60,421 nt of DNA from Gammaproteobacteria bacterium (lineage in GTDB: Bacteria; Pseudomonadota; Gammaproteobacteria; Granulosicoccales; Granulosicoccaceae): NCBI GenBank assembly GCA_019634245.1, contig JAHQVR010000336.1:1-60421 (forward strand), given 5' to 3'. Positions 9,514 to 17,686 of this stretch are shown here, in pieces. Under the pieces are notes generated by a model. The model searched no databases. It was not told the origin of the DNA and worked only from the letters and a program-made list of their open reading frames with translations. Position 1 is the first letter of the stretch, and each line of letters opens with the position of its first letter. The position numbers and the translations under genes were made by a program.

Positions 9514-9726
9514 GTGAGACCGGTAAAATTAGTGCACTAGGAAGACATCGATAAAGTAACGGCCATCTTTCAATGCAAAGGTGGCCGTTGACATTACTTG
9601 ATCTTGATAGTAGAAAGCCGGCCTAACGCCAATTATGTGTAACCGGCCATTAGTGCAGCAGGAAGTAATCAACAAAGTAGCGGCCACCTTTCAAGGCAAC
9701 GGTGGCCACTGCCATTACTTGACCTT
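9490..9726. repeat. Diverged tandem duplication, two copies 123 bp apart
   Basis: Copy 1 is 9490-9605 and copy 2 is 9613-9726. Both begin with G(A)xAGCC..CCTAACGCC, continue through ATTAGTGCA..AGGAAG, AAAGTAxCGGCCA, CTTTCAA and GGTGGCC, and end CATTACTTGA(C/T)CTT. Several substitutions and one small indel separate them. The unit contains the 3' end of the minus-strand gene 9650-10000 plus its downstream flank; copy 1 also covers the last codons of the CBM9-like gene. Confidence 0.85.
9529..9640 (-). pseudogene. Orphan C-terminal fragment, paralogous to the neighbouring hypothetical gene
   Basis: Read on the minus strand, copy 1 of the duplication encodes ATFALKDGRYFIDVFLVH followed by a stop. 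The intact gene at 9650-10000 ends ATVALKGGRYFVDYFLLH. The frame and the aromatic residues are preserved, so this is the remains of a second gene copy or of a duplicated gene end that was once coding. Upstream residues in frame (about RPAFYYQDQVM) have no counterpart start codon; only a 21-codon frame from an ATG at 9594 remains. Confidence 0.6.
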
Positions 9727-10000
9727 CGGCGCGGTCAAACTCTTGTACCCAAACCAGCGTGAAAGTTTTAGGTTTCCGAAAGATCGTAAGTAGGTGACGT
9801 ACCCCAGGCCTTCCCCAGTCTGCTTCGCGTTTATCGCATTCACTAAGGAACTGCTCTTGGGAGTACTGGGATTTGAGATCCACCGAGAAATGTCGACTAT
9901 GAAGTCCATAGTCTCTATGGTCAACGCCTCTCATGATGTCATCCATCATGGGTTCGGCAATCTTCACTGCCTCATCATCAGCTATATCTAGGCAACTCAT
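9650..10000 (-). CDS. Small hypothetical protein with duplicated C-terminus nearby
   Basis: 116-residue acidic protein with no signal peptide or membrane segment. The second half alternates strands (FTLVWVQEF, VMAVATVALKGGRYFVDYFLLH) and looks like a small alpha+beta domain of the cystatin/NTF2-like kind, but I recognise no family. Support for coding comes from the neighbouring orphan fragment, which repeats the last 18 residues with conservative changes. No clear Shine-Dalgarno lies before the ATG at 10000. It faces the CBM9-like gene and precedes an RMF-like gene on the same strand, from which a terminator separates it, so it probably has its own promoter. Confidence 0.6.
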   Translation of the reverse strand: MSCLDIADDEAVKIAEPMMDDIMRGVDHRDYGLHSRHFSVDLKSQYSQEQFLSECDKREADWGRPGVRHLLTIFRKPKTFTLVWVQEFDRAEGQVMAVATVALKGGRYFVDYFLLH

Positions 10001-10032
10001 ACACCCGGATTTTACCCGGTATGAAAAGAACC

Positions 10033-10048
10033 GTCAGCCGAAGCTGAC
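10033..10048 (-). terminator. Rho-independent terminator with UUCG tetraloop
   Basis: On the minus strand GTCAGC-TTCG-GCTGAC forms a 6-bp stem (extendable by a wobble and a C-G pair) closed by the very stable C(UUCG)G loop and followed by GGTTCTTTT. It lies 36 bases after the stop of the RMF-like gene, the expected place for its terminator. The other strand also has a T-rich run, so it may act in both directions. Confidence 0.75.
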
Positions 10049-10084
10049 AGTTTATTTCTTGGTTAAGAATACTGAATCGTATTC

Positions 10085-10306
10085 TTATTCTTCGCGGTTT
10101 TGTTTACCCATACGATAACCGCGGTGCCATTCCTTTTCGAGCTCATCGGATACAAAGTAGGAATGGTGGCAGTTGGCGGGTGTCGTACCCTTGATACCCG
10201 CATCCATGCCCGCTTTTCGGGCAGCCGATGGGGTCACGTGATGTAAAGGCTTAAACGCTTCGGATATCACAGTGTTTAATCCGATAAAGTCGAATTCGCG
10301 CGTCAT
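10085..10306 (-). CDS. Small basic protein resembling ribosome modulation factor (RMF)
   Basis: 73-residue protein. The second half shows the spacing of the RMF family: GMDAGIKG, then Cys-His-His after five residues, then W-x-x-G-Y-R near the C terminus (E. coli RMF has GYQAGIAG, CPY, WLGGWREA in the same order). RMF binds the 30S subunit in stationary phase and helps form inactive 100S ribosomes. This protein has about 25 extra N-terminal residues and His-His where RMF has Pro-Tyr, so it may be a relative with another target. The ATG at 10306 is preferred because AGGAG sits 9 bases upstream; a longer frame from 10375 lacks one. It ends 36 bases before a strong terminator, so it is a single-gene unit. 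Confidence 0.5.
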   Translation of the reverse strand: MTREFDFIGLNTVISEAFKPLHHVTPSAARKAGMDAGIKGTTPANCHHSYFVSDELEKEWHRGYRMGKQNREE

Positions 10307-10529
10307 GTAAAGCAGCTCCTGAGGAAGAACATAAGCACAGGACTGCCCCCGTGGCAGGCCCGATTTGAGCGGCAAGTTAGCATGCGGCTCCTCAAGAGTT
10401 AATTAACTGGTTCTCATTGTGGCCGCCAGCTCTCCTAACCACGCCATTTCCGGTCTAAAGTTAGAACAAACGCTCGATCTGGCGCGCACAGGAGCACAAA
10501 GTACTGGGCTTGGTCAGTAGATTTTTATG

Positions 10530-12242
10530 TTAACTCCACCACCCTCTCACGGCCTCATTCATCTCGGCAGAGCGAAATCTGGCTGCTTTGTTCGCCGGGG
10601 GCAGAGGTTCGTTGTAGAAAAATTCTGGAAGTTCATCATCCGCTTCACCGAAGCCAGCCTCTCGATTAAATTCAGCCTCCAGCTTGATGGTCTCGCGCCC
10701 GAGTTTCACAAAAAAATCAGCAGGCAACGTGACGTTGTGCGCATCATCAATCGCTTGCATCAGGAACTCCAAATGCGTGTTGGTCACGGAGCGGCCGAAA
10801 ATACACAATCCCAGAGAATCTGCCGCCGCCGAGAGGCATTGCATTTCCAAACTGGCATTGACCAATTCTTCGGCGCCTTTGCCTGCGCTTTCATATTGAG
10901 GCAGATTACCAGCGGTATGGTCTGCACCTTGGGCAGTCATCATCATGGTCAAACCGGTGACTTCGATGACTCGAGGATCGTAAGCGCTGATGGCCTGATC
11001 CTTGATGACAGGGATGCGCTCGCACCCTAACTGTCGCCCCACTCGGCCTGTTCCAGAGGCATAGAAGCGTCCCTTGTCGCTGCCGGAGCGTAGTTCATCC
11101 ATCACTGAATGCATGAAGGCTATATCGCCAAACTCGGCTTCACCGGCATCCATCAGCACAGCGATCATGCCGCCTAATTCAATCGTATCTACGCCAAGAT
11201 CATTGGCTTGGAAATTGATGCGGGCCAAATCATCAGGGTCGGTAAGCCCACAATTGGTTCCCAATAGCCCAATGGTTTCATATTCCACGGGTGAGACTAT
11301 TTCGGTACCGTCCGTGTCGGCATACACGTTACTGCACTGGATAATGCAGCCGGGCATACACGCATGTGTTTGCTCACCACCGCGCGCAATGTTTTGCTCG
11401 CGTAGTGCCGAACCACCGAGTTTAAATTCACCTTCTGACTCAGTATCAACCGCTTGACCTGCGGTGAAATTCCGAACTGGGATACCACCAATCTGATTGG
11501 TGTAGTCGGCCATCATAGCGGTGCCGGTTGTCTGAAACGTTTCAATCGCTGGTTCTGCATCCAACATTTTCCGATACTCTTTTACGGCCCCCATCACTTT
11601 TTTTCTATCGTGCAGACTGGGCATGCGATTCAATTCAACCACAATAGCTTTTACTTTTTTCGAACCCATAACAGCGCCAACACCACCGCGCGCTGCCAAA
11701 CGAGATGGCCGCAGATCAACGTCGCTAAATGAGATTCCTGACATCAGCCCTTGATACTCACCCACTGGGCTACACAGAGCAATACTGACTTTCTTACCAA
11801 ACCGGGCATGTAATCGAGCTGCAGTTTTAAAATTCCCCTCTCCCAGATACTCACTGGCATCGTGAAATTCGATGCCCCCTTCTTTATTGATATGGATAAG
11901 CACCCAATCATCACTGGCTTCATGAAGCGTTATTCCAGCGATTTCTAATTGTCCCAACGCAAAGGCAAACGTTCCACCTCCATTGGCTTCTTTAACACCT
12001 CCGGTTAGGGGGCTTTTGCACCCTACGCTGATGCGGTTAGCGTTGGAAAAATTGGTGCCCGCAAACGGACCTGCTGAAAAGATGAGCGGATTCTTGGCTG
12101 AGAGTGGGTCTACTTTCGCAACACCCATATCGTTGAGTTTTTTGGAAATCAACCATCGTCCTGACCGAACGATGTCTTCCCCTTCAAGATTCGATGTTTG
12201 AATGGATCGATCCGCAAGATTGATATCGTAGTACTGACGCAT
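10530..12242 (-). CDS. Aldehyde:ferredoxin oxidoreductase family protein
   Basis: 570-residue tungsto/molybdo-pterin enzyme family that oxidises aldehydes to acids with ferredoxin as acceptor. N-terminal AOR domain features are present: GPFAGTNFSNANRISVGCKSP near residue 58 and the ARGGVGAVMGSKKVKAIVV block near 184. Iron-sulfur ligands are Cys295, Cys299 and Cys303 (C-x3-C-x3-C) and probably Cys480 in LGLCIFG; archaeal AOR has a C-x2-C-x3-C first cluster, so the spacing is one residue longer here. It starts 17 bp after glcF and is transcribed with glcDEF. That context suggests oxidation of glycolaldehyde or glyoxylate-type compounds, which is inference. Enzymes of this family normally need oxygen-poor conditions or protection. 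No tungstate transport or pterin-synthesis gene is in the window. Confidence 0.88.
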   Translation of the reverse strand: MRQYYDINLADRSIQTSNLEGEDIVRSGRWLISKKLNDMGVAKVDPLSAKNPLIFSAGPFAGTNFSNANRISVGCKSPLTGGVKEANGGGTFAFALGQLEIAGITLHEASDDWVLIHINKEGGIEFHDASEYLGEGNFKTAARLHARFGKKVSIALCSPVGEYQGLMSGISFSDVDLRPSRLAARGGVGAVMGSKKVKAIVVELNRMPSLHDRKKVMGAVKEYRKMLDAEPAIETFQTTGTAMMADYTNQIGGIPVRNFTAGQAVDTESEGEFKLGGSALREQNIARGGEQTHACMPGCIIQCSNVYADTDGTEIVSPVEYETIGLLGTNCGLTDPDDLARINFQANDLGVDTIELGGMIAVLMDAGEAEFGDIAFMHSVMDELRSGSDKGRFYASGTGRVGRQLGCERIPVIKDQAISAYDPRVIEVTGLTMMMTAQGADHTAGNLPQYESAGKGAEELVNASLEMQCLSAAADSLGLCIFGRSVTNTHLEFLMQAIDDAHNVTLPADFFVKLGRETIKLEAEFNREAGFGEADDELPEFFYNEPLPPANKAARFRSAEMNEAVRGWWS

Positions 12243-12259
12243 GATTTACCTATCTCCAG

Positions 12260-13507
12260 TTAATTCGTGTGGGCAGCTCTTGAGCCGCTCTTGCTGATCA
12301 TTTGGTCCAACAATTCTACCCAGTGTAGAACGGGGCGGCCCAGGCCTGTTTGCAATTGTAGCTGGCAGCCGATATTAGCAGTTGCGATTAGATCCGGTTC
12401 CCCAGTGAGAATCGACGCCACCTTATTATCCCTCAATTGCTTTGACAGTTTGGGTTGAAACAGCGAGTACGTGCCGGCAGATCCGCAGCACAGGTGATTG
12501 TCGGGCACAGGGGTTAAATTAAAACCCAGCTGTCGCAAAAGTGCCTCGACGCTACCAGACAGTTTTTGTCCATGTTGTAGTGTACACGGAGGGTGGTAGG
12601 CCACTGAACCGAACGGCTCTGCAGCACCGAGAAACTGCTCCAAATCTTCCCCACTAATGGCCTCGACAAGGTCGCAGCAAAGCTCGCTGATGCGCCGAGC
12701 TTTGTCAGCGTACGGATCGTCTGCCAGCGCATCAGCGTAGTCTTTAACCATCAATCCACAACCACTGGCTGTGGTAATGATGCGTTCGGCACCTGCTTCA
12801 ATATGAGGCCACCATGCATCGATATTGCGTTTCATAAACGCCTTGGCTGCAGGTTGATCGTTCAGATGAAAATGTATGGCGCCACAACACCCCGCTGAAG
12901 CCACCGATTGCACCTGTATGCCCAGCGCGTCCATAACGCGCATCGCACTGGCATTGGTCGCCGGAGACATTGAGGGTTGGACGCACCCATCCAACACCAG
13001 CATTTTTCTCTTATGCGTGCGTGTCGGTAGAGGCATTGCTTGTTGCTTTATGGGAATGCTGTTGCCTATAGATTTAGGTAGTACTGACCGCACACTCTGG
13101 CCCAATTTCACCAAAGGCCCTATCCGATTCGGATAAGGTAGAACACGTTTTACGATCGACCGCATAACACGGTCTTTCAACGGACGGCTCACTTGTTCTT
13201 CCACCAGCGAGCGACCTTGATCTACTAAATGGCCGTAACTCACACCTGATGGGCAGGTGGTTTCACAATTTCTACACGTCAAACATCGATCTAAGTGCAT
13301 CATCGTAGATCGTGTGGGTGTGCCCCCTTCAACGACTTGCTTTATGAGATAAATTCTCCCGCGAGGACTATCCAGCTCATCACCCAACAGTTGGTACGTT
13401 GGACACGTAGCAAGGCAAAAGCCGCAATGTACACAGTTGCGCAATATTTCTTCCGCTTTCTGAACTCGGGGGTCGTTGACCAGTTCATCAGGAATTACGG
13501 TTTGCAT
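12260..13507 (-). CDS. glcF: Glycolate oxidase iron-sulfur subunit
   Basis: 415-residue subunit passing electrons from the flavin subunits to the membrane quinone pool during oxidation of glycolate (or D-lactate) to glyoxylate. Two [4Fe-4S] motifs are near the N terminus, CVHCGFCLATCPTY (about residue 30) and CLTCRNCETTCPSG (about 81). Two CCG-type cysteine-rich domains follow, with SAGCCGAIHFH (about 212) and LCCGSAGTYSL (about 345). Length is normal. It lies 1 bp after glcE and 17 bp before the AOR gene. Together with GlcD and GlcE it should make the complete enzyme. Confidence 0.93.
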   Translation of the reverse strand: MQTVIPDELVNDPRVQKAEEILRNCVHCGFCLATCPTYQLLGDELDSPRGRIYLIKQVVEGGTPTRSTMMHLDRCLTCRNCETTCPSGVSYGHLVDQGRSLVEEQVSRPLKDRVMRSIVKRVLPYPNRIGPLVKLGQSVRSVLPKSIGNSIPIKQQAMPLPTRTHKRKMLVLDGCVQPSMSPATNASAMRVMDALGIQVQSVASAGCCGAIHFHLNDQPAAKAFMKRNIDAWWPHIEAGAERIITTASGCGLMVKDYADALADDPYADKARRISELCCDLVEAISGEDLEQFLGAAEPFGSVAYHPPCTLQHGQKLSGSVEALLRQLGFNLTPVPDNHLCCGSAGTYSLFQPKLSKQLRDNKVASILTGEPDLIATANIGCQLQLQTGLGRPVLHWVELLDQMISKSGSRAAHTN

Positions 13508-13508
13508 C

Positions 13509-14567
13509 TTAAGAATCTACGTCAGGTTGAAATCGTCCGCGGTTAAACAAACGATGCGGATCAAAACTATCGCGCAGCCGTGCGTGCAATCGCGCAATAC
13601 CGGGTTCTAACGGCTGGAAGCCCGCATTCTCACAGGTTACGGCTGAATAGCAAATCGCATGTCCACCGAGCGCTTTGGCCTCACTGAATATTTCCTGAGC
13701 TGGCGCTGATGTGCGTAACCACCGCTGAGCGCCACCCCAATCGTAAAGCACCTCACCTGGCAAGTTAGCCATCCTCGCATGAGCAGGTACGGATAGTCGC
13801 CAAAGCGATTCGCTACTGTGGGTAAAAAACTCACTCGATTGATCGCGCAACTCAGCCCATAGCTCGTCGCCGCCTTCAATGCTTTGACCGCCGATGGATT
13901 TCGCGGCAGATCGCACCGCGGATTCACTTCCAGACAAGCGAATCGTATCGACCTTGTCTTGACGAAACAAACCAGTGATCGGCCAGGGTTGCCGACTCAA
14001 CTCTATGAGCTCAGCCAAAGAATCGGTCGAACTGGCCTCACGCTGCACGGTCAGAGTTGCTTCGGGAATCGGCAAAACTTTCAAACTGGTTTCTAGCAGA
14101 ACGCCCAGCGTTCCATAAGCACCCACCTGCAATCGTGCGACATCGTAGCCAGCCACATTTTTCATCACCTCGCCACCAAAACTAAGGTCTTCCGCTTGGC
14201 CATTGATAAGACGCATCCCAAGTACGTAATCACGGGCTGAGCCGGTGAACGGCCGCGCTGGCCCAGACAATCCACAAGCCAACACGCCACCAATAGTGCT
14301 GCCTTTGAGAAGGGGTGGTTCAAAGGGCAAACACTGGCCCTCTCCGCTAAGTGTTTGAGTGAGCGAATCCATAGACGTACCCGAACGGACAGTAACGACT
14401 AGCTCGGTGGGCTCATAACTGATCACACCATTGTACGAGTCCATAGTGAGCGCACGCCCTTCGACAGCATCCCCCAGATGCGCTTTACTGCCACCACCGG
14501 TAATCGCCAATGGTGTTTTGGAAGAAGCAGCTACTCTTACCGCTTCAACAATCTCCTCTACACTCAC
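13509..14567 (-). CDS. glcE: Glycolate oxidase FAD-binding subunit
   Basis: 352-residue FAD-binding PCMH-type protein. The nucleotide-binding N-terminal half shows TPLAITGGGSKAHLG (about residue 18), STIGGVLACGLSGPAR (about 88) and a DYVLGMRLINGQ strand; the C-terminal FAD-linked oxidase domain is shorter than in GlcD, as is typical for GlcE. The end, RLHARLRDSFDPHRLFNRGRF, is the standard C-terminal motif of the family. It sits 3 bp after glcD and 1 bp before glcF, consistent with one mRNA and a stoichiometric complex. Confidence 0.93.
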   Translation of the reverse strand: MSVEEIVEAVRVAASSKTPLAITGGGSKAHLGDAVEGRALTMDSYNGVISYEPTELVVTVRSGTSMDSLTQTLSGEGQCLPFEPPLLKGSTIGGVLACGLSGPARPFTGSARDYVLGMRLINGQAEDLSFGGEVMKNVAGYDVARLQVGAYGTLGVLLETSLKVLPIPEATLTVQREASSTDSLAELIELSRQPWPITGLFRQDKVDTIRLSGSESAVRSAAKSIGGQSIEGGDELWAELRDQSSEFFTHSSESLWRLSVPAHARMANLPGEVLYDWGGAQRWLRTSAPAQEIFSEAKALGGHAICYSAVTCENAGFQPLEPGIARLHARLRDSFDPHRLFNRGRFQPDVDS

Positions 14568-14570
14568 GAT

Positions 14571-16094
14571 TTAAAATCGCTCCAGGTCGCTGTGGGGAAG
14601 TTCTCCGTGATGCACATGCATTGCGCCAAACTCAGCGCAACGTTGCAGCGTGGGCACCGCTTTACCCGGATTGAGTAAACCTTCTGGATCGAACGCCGCT
14701 TTAACACTGTGAAATTGCGTCAACGTATCCTCACTGAACTGTACGCACATTTCGTTTATTTTTTCCACACCAACTCCGTGCTCACCGGTCACCGTGCCAC
14801 CGACTTCGACACACAGTTGCAATATCTGACTGCCGAGCTTTTCTGTTCGTTCTATTTCACCGGGTATGTTGGCGTCGTACATGATCAACGGGTGTAGGTT
14901 TCCGTCTCCAGCGTGGAACACATTGGCGATTTTTAAATCATATTCGGTGGACAATTCATCCATACGTTTCAATACATCGGGTAAATGTCTTCTGGGAATA
15001 GTGCCATCGATACAATAGTAATCAGGGGACAGACGGCCAACCGCAGGAAAGGCTGATTTCCGTCCTTTCCAAAGTTTCAATCGCTCCTCTTCATCCTGGG
15101 CAACATATTGAGTGGTTGCATGGCACTGATCGAAAACGGTGGACACAATGGCGATTTGCGATTCAACTTCCTCTTCGAGCCCGTCGAGTTCACACAGTAA
15201 AAGCGCAGCAGCATCCGTCGGGTATCCACACTGAGCAAATGCTTCAGCCGCTTTAATCGCCGGGCTATCCATCAGTTCCAAACCGGCGGGTATGACCCCT
15301 TCTGCGATGACCTTGCCTACCGCGGCTCCTGCATCTTCGACCGTCTCGAACGCAGCCATGACCAACTTCGCAGAAGGTGGCACCGGCAAGAGCTTTACGG
15401 TGACTTCCACAGTGATCGCCAGCATGCCTTCTGATCCGTTAAGCAGTGCAAGTAAATCGTAGCCCGCCGAATCTAAGCCTTGAGAACCGATGGTTAACAA
15501 GTCTCCATCCACAGTCACAACAGTCACCGAAAGAACATTGTGGACGGTCAATCCGTATTTAAGGCAATGCACTCCCCCCGAGTTTTCCGCCACATTGCCA
15601 CCAATGGTGCACGCGATTTGGGAGGATGGATCGGGTGCGTAATACAAACCGTGCGGACGAGCAGCATCGGAAATCGCCAGATTTCGCACACCCGGCTGTA
15701 CTCGGGCGAAACCGTTCACAGGATCCAATTCCAATATGGATGAGAATTTGGCTAACCCAAGAATGATGCCTTCCGAATGCGGTAGAGCCCCACCTGACAA
15801 GCCAGTACCTGCGCCGCGGGCCACAACCGGAATTTTTTCGGCCGATGCCCAACGCATGATGAGTTGGATTTGCTCGATAGTGTTTGGAAGCACCACCGCC
15901 AGCGGCACGGTTTTAAACAAGGTTAAACCGTCAGACTCATAGGGCTTGAGCTCCTCTATGGTCGACAATATGCACTCCTGGGGTAAAAACTGACTCAACC
16001 CTGCAATACACCGCTTTCGCCGGGATTGCGGGTCAAGTTCAGCATTTTCTGAACTAGAATGCGCAGATTCAATCTGATTTGAGGTCGTGGACAT
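14571..16094 (-). CDS. glcD: Glycolate oxidase catalytic flavoprotein subunit
   Basis: 507-residue flavoprotein that oxidises glycolate at its FAD. PCMH-type FAD-binding motifs are clear: PVVARGAGTGLSGGALPH (about residue 93), DPSSQIACTIGGNVAENSGG (about 153). The C-terminal substrate domain has the HAGDGNLHPL motif (about 396) and GEHGVGVEK (about 439), and it ends with DPEGLLNPGK. The N-terminal 25 residues are polar and variable. It is the first gene of a minus-strand unit glcD-glcE-glcF-AOR and diverges from pyk across 88 bp, which must hold both promoters. No GlcC regulator gene is adjacent. Confidence 0.95.
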   Translation of the reverse strand: MSTTSNQIESAHSSSENAELDPQSRRKRCIAGLSQFLPQECILSTIEELKPYESDGLTLFKTVPLAVVLPNTIEQIQLIMRWASAEKIPVVARGAGTGLSGGALPHSEGIILGLAKFSSILELDPVNGFARVQPGVRNLAISDAARPHGLYYAPDPSSQIACTIGGNVAENSGGVHCLKYGLTVHNVLSVTVVTVDGDLLTIGSQGLDSAGYDLLALLNGSEGMLAITVEVTVKLLPVPPSAKLVMAAFETVEDAGAAVGKVIAEGVIPAGLELMDSPAIKAAEAFAQCGYPTDAAALLLCELDGLEEEVESQIAIVSTVFDQCHATTQYVAQDEEERLKLWKGRKSAFPAVGRLSPDYYCIDGTIPRRHLPDVLKRMDELSTEYDLKIANVFHAGDGNLHPLIMYDANIPGEIERTEKLGSQILQLCVEVGGTVTGEHGVGVEKINEMCVQFSEDTLTQFHSVKAAFDPEGLLNPGKAVPTLQRCAEFGAMHVHHGELPHSDLERF

Positions 16095-16182
16095 CAGTTA
16101 TTCGCTCCTGTGACATCAAGATTAACGCAATACCAAGCTACACTGACGCTCTTAATCTAAATTCGTTAAGGACCAATGCCGC

Positions 16183-17607
16183 ATGCGACGTCGTCGATAC
16201 GCCAAAATCATCGCCACACTGGGCCCCTCCAGCAATACCGCCGAGGTGATAACCAAGCTTTTCGACTCCGGAATCGATGTATTCCGATTGAATTTCAGCC
16301 ATGGCAGCCATGAAGATCATGAACGTGTCATCAAAATCATACGAGAAATCGAGGAGACTAGAGACCGTCCTATCGGTGTACTGGCTGACTTACAGGGTCC
16401 TAAACTGCGAGTCGGCACCTTCAAAAACAACCGCGAGCAGCTAGAGGTTGGGCAAACGTTCCGACTCGATCGAGATGCAACACCCGGCGACGCCACACGC
16501 ATACAACTCCCACATCCGGAAATTTTTGAAGCGCTGAGCGTAGGTGCGCAAATACTCGTGAATGACGGGAAAATTCGACTTCAGGTGAAGGAGTTTGGCA
16601 ATGACTACGCGTTCACTGAAGTCATGGTAGGAGGTGAGATTAGCAATAACAAAGGAGTGAACGTACCCGATTTGTACCTACCTATTTCTCCGTTAACCCA
16701 AAAAGACCGTGAGGATCTGGAATTTGCCTTAAGCATCGGTGTGGATTGGGTCGCCATTTCCTTTGTCCAGCGGCCGGATGACATGGTAGAACTTCGCACC
16801 CTGGTTGATGGCCGGGCAGCAATCATGGCAAAAATGGAGCGGCCTTCCGCCATCGAGCATTTGGATGGCATAGTCCAGCTGAGCGATGGCATCATGGTGG
16901 CACGCGGTGACCTGGGCGTTGAGATGCCTCAGGAAAAAGTACCCGTCATGCAAAAACAACTTGTCCGCCGCGCCCGCCAAGCAGGCAAACCGGTGATCGT
17001 TGCGACACAGATGCTTGAATCGATGATCCAATCTCCGGTCCCCACTCGGGCTGAATCATCGGATGTTGCCACCGCTGTCTATGACGGTGCTGATGCTGTG
17101 ATGCTCTCTGCCGAAACAGCCGCCGGCGCCTACCCGATTGAAGCGGTTACCGCTATGGATAGAATTCTTATCGAAGTAGAGCGCGATCCTTACTACCGAA
17201 AGACGATTGATGCGGCTTTACCACCACCGGGAGATACAGCGGCTGACGCCATCAGTTCCTCACTGCGACATATGGCCAACGTGCTGAACTTAGCAGCGAC
17301 GTTCACCTACACAGAATCGGGTTTTAGCAGTTTTAGAGCCGCGCGCGAGCGTCCGGAAGCCCCGTTAATTGGTTGCACACCCCACCGAGAAACCGCTCGT
17401 CGCCTGGCATTGGTTTGGGGGGTACATGCGGTGCTCACGGAAGAAATGCACAGTGTTGATCAAATGGTAAACAATGCAATACGCATTACCTTAAGAGAAG
17501 GTTTTGGCGAAATGGGCGAAATTATTGCAATTACAGCAGGAATGCCGTTTGGTCGTCGTGGAACTACCAACATGTTGCGGCTAACTCGTCTAAAGTCACT
17601 GAGTTAA
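16183..17607 (+). CDS. pyk: Pyruvate kinase
   Basis: 474-residue cytoplasmic enzyme converting phosphoenolpyruvate and ADP to pyruvate and ATP. Family blocks are intact: IIATLGPSS at the N terminus, RLNFSHGSHEDH, DLQGPKLRVG, IMAKMERPSAIEHLD, GIMVARGDLGVEMP (substrate and metal site, about 237) and ATQMLESMIQSPVPTRAE (about 276), followed by the allosteric C-terminal domain ending AITAGMPFG. AAGGA lies 12 bases before the ATG. It diverges from glcD and stands close to the ED genes. HexR controls pyruvate kinase genes in several Gammaproteobacteria, but I find no HexR-like palindrome before this one. Confidence 0.96.
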   Translation: MRRRRYAKIIATLGPSSNTAEVITKLFDSGIDVFRLNFSHGSHEDHERVIKIIREIEETRDRPIGVLADLQGPKLRVGTFKNNREQLEVGQTFRLDRDATPGDATRIQLPHPEIFEALSVGAQILVNDGKIRLQVKEFGNDYAFTEVMVGGEISNNKGVNVPDLYLPISPLTQKDREDLEFALSIGVDWVAISFVQRPDDMVELRTLVDGRAAIMAKMERPSAIEHLDGIVQLSDGIMVARGDLGVEMPQEKVPVMQKQLVRRARQAGKPVIVATQMLESMIQSPVPTRAESSDVATAVYDGADAVMLSAETAAGAYPIEAVTAMDRILIEVERDPYYRKTIDAALPPPGDTAADAISSSLRHMANVLNLAATFTYTESGFSSFRAARERPEAPLIGCTPHRETARRLALVWGVHAVLTEEMHSVDQMVNNAIRITLREGFGEMGEIIAITAGMPFGRRGTTNMLRLTRLKSLS

Positions 17608-17686
17608 CGCTAATTTACATTTTAGTTTGCGATCTTTTGCGCTCTAAGTTGTTTAGATCGGGATTTCAGCCGCTATGCTTTGTACT

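Noticed and set aside
10527..11457. Two long plus-strand open frames (167 and 127 codons) antisense to the AOR gene
   Set aside because: They have no ribosome site and no protein-like hydrophobic pattern, while the minus strand encodes a full AOR with all cofactor motifs. They are by-products of its codon use.
15540..15852. Open frames inside glcD on both strands
   Set aside because: glcD motifs and operon position leave no doubt about the coding frame.
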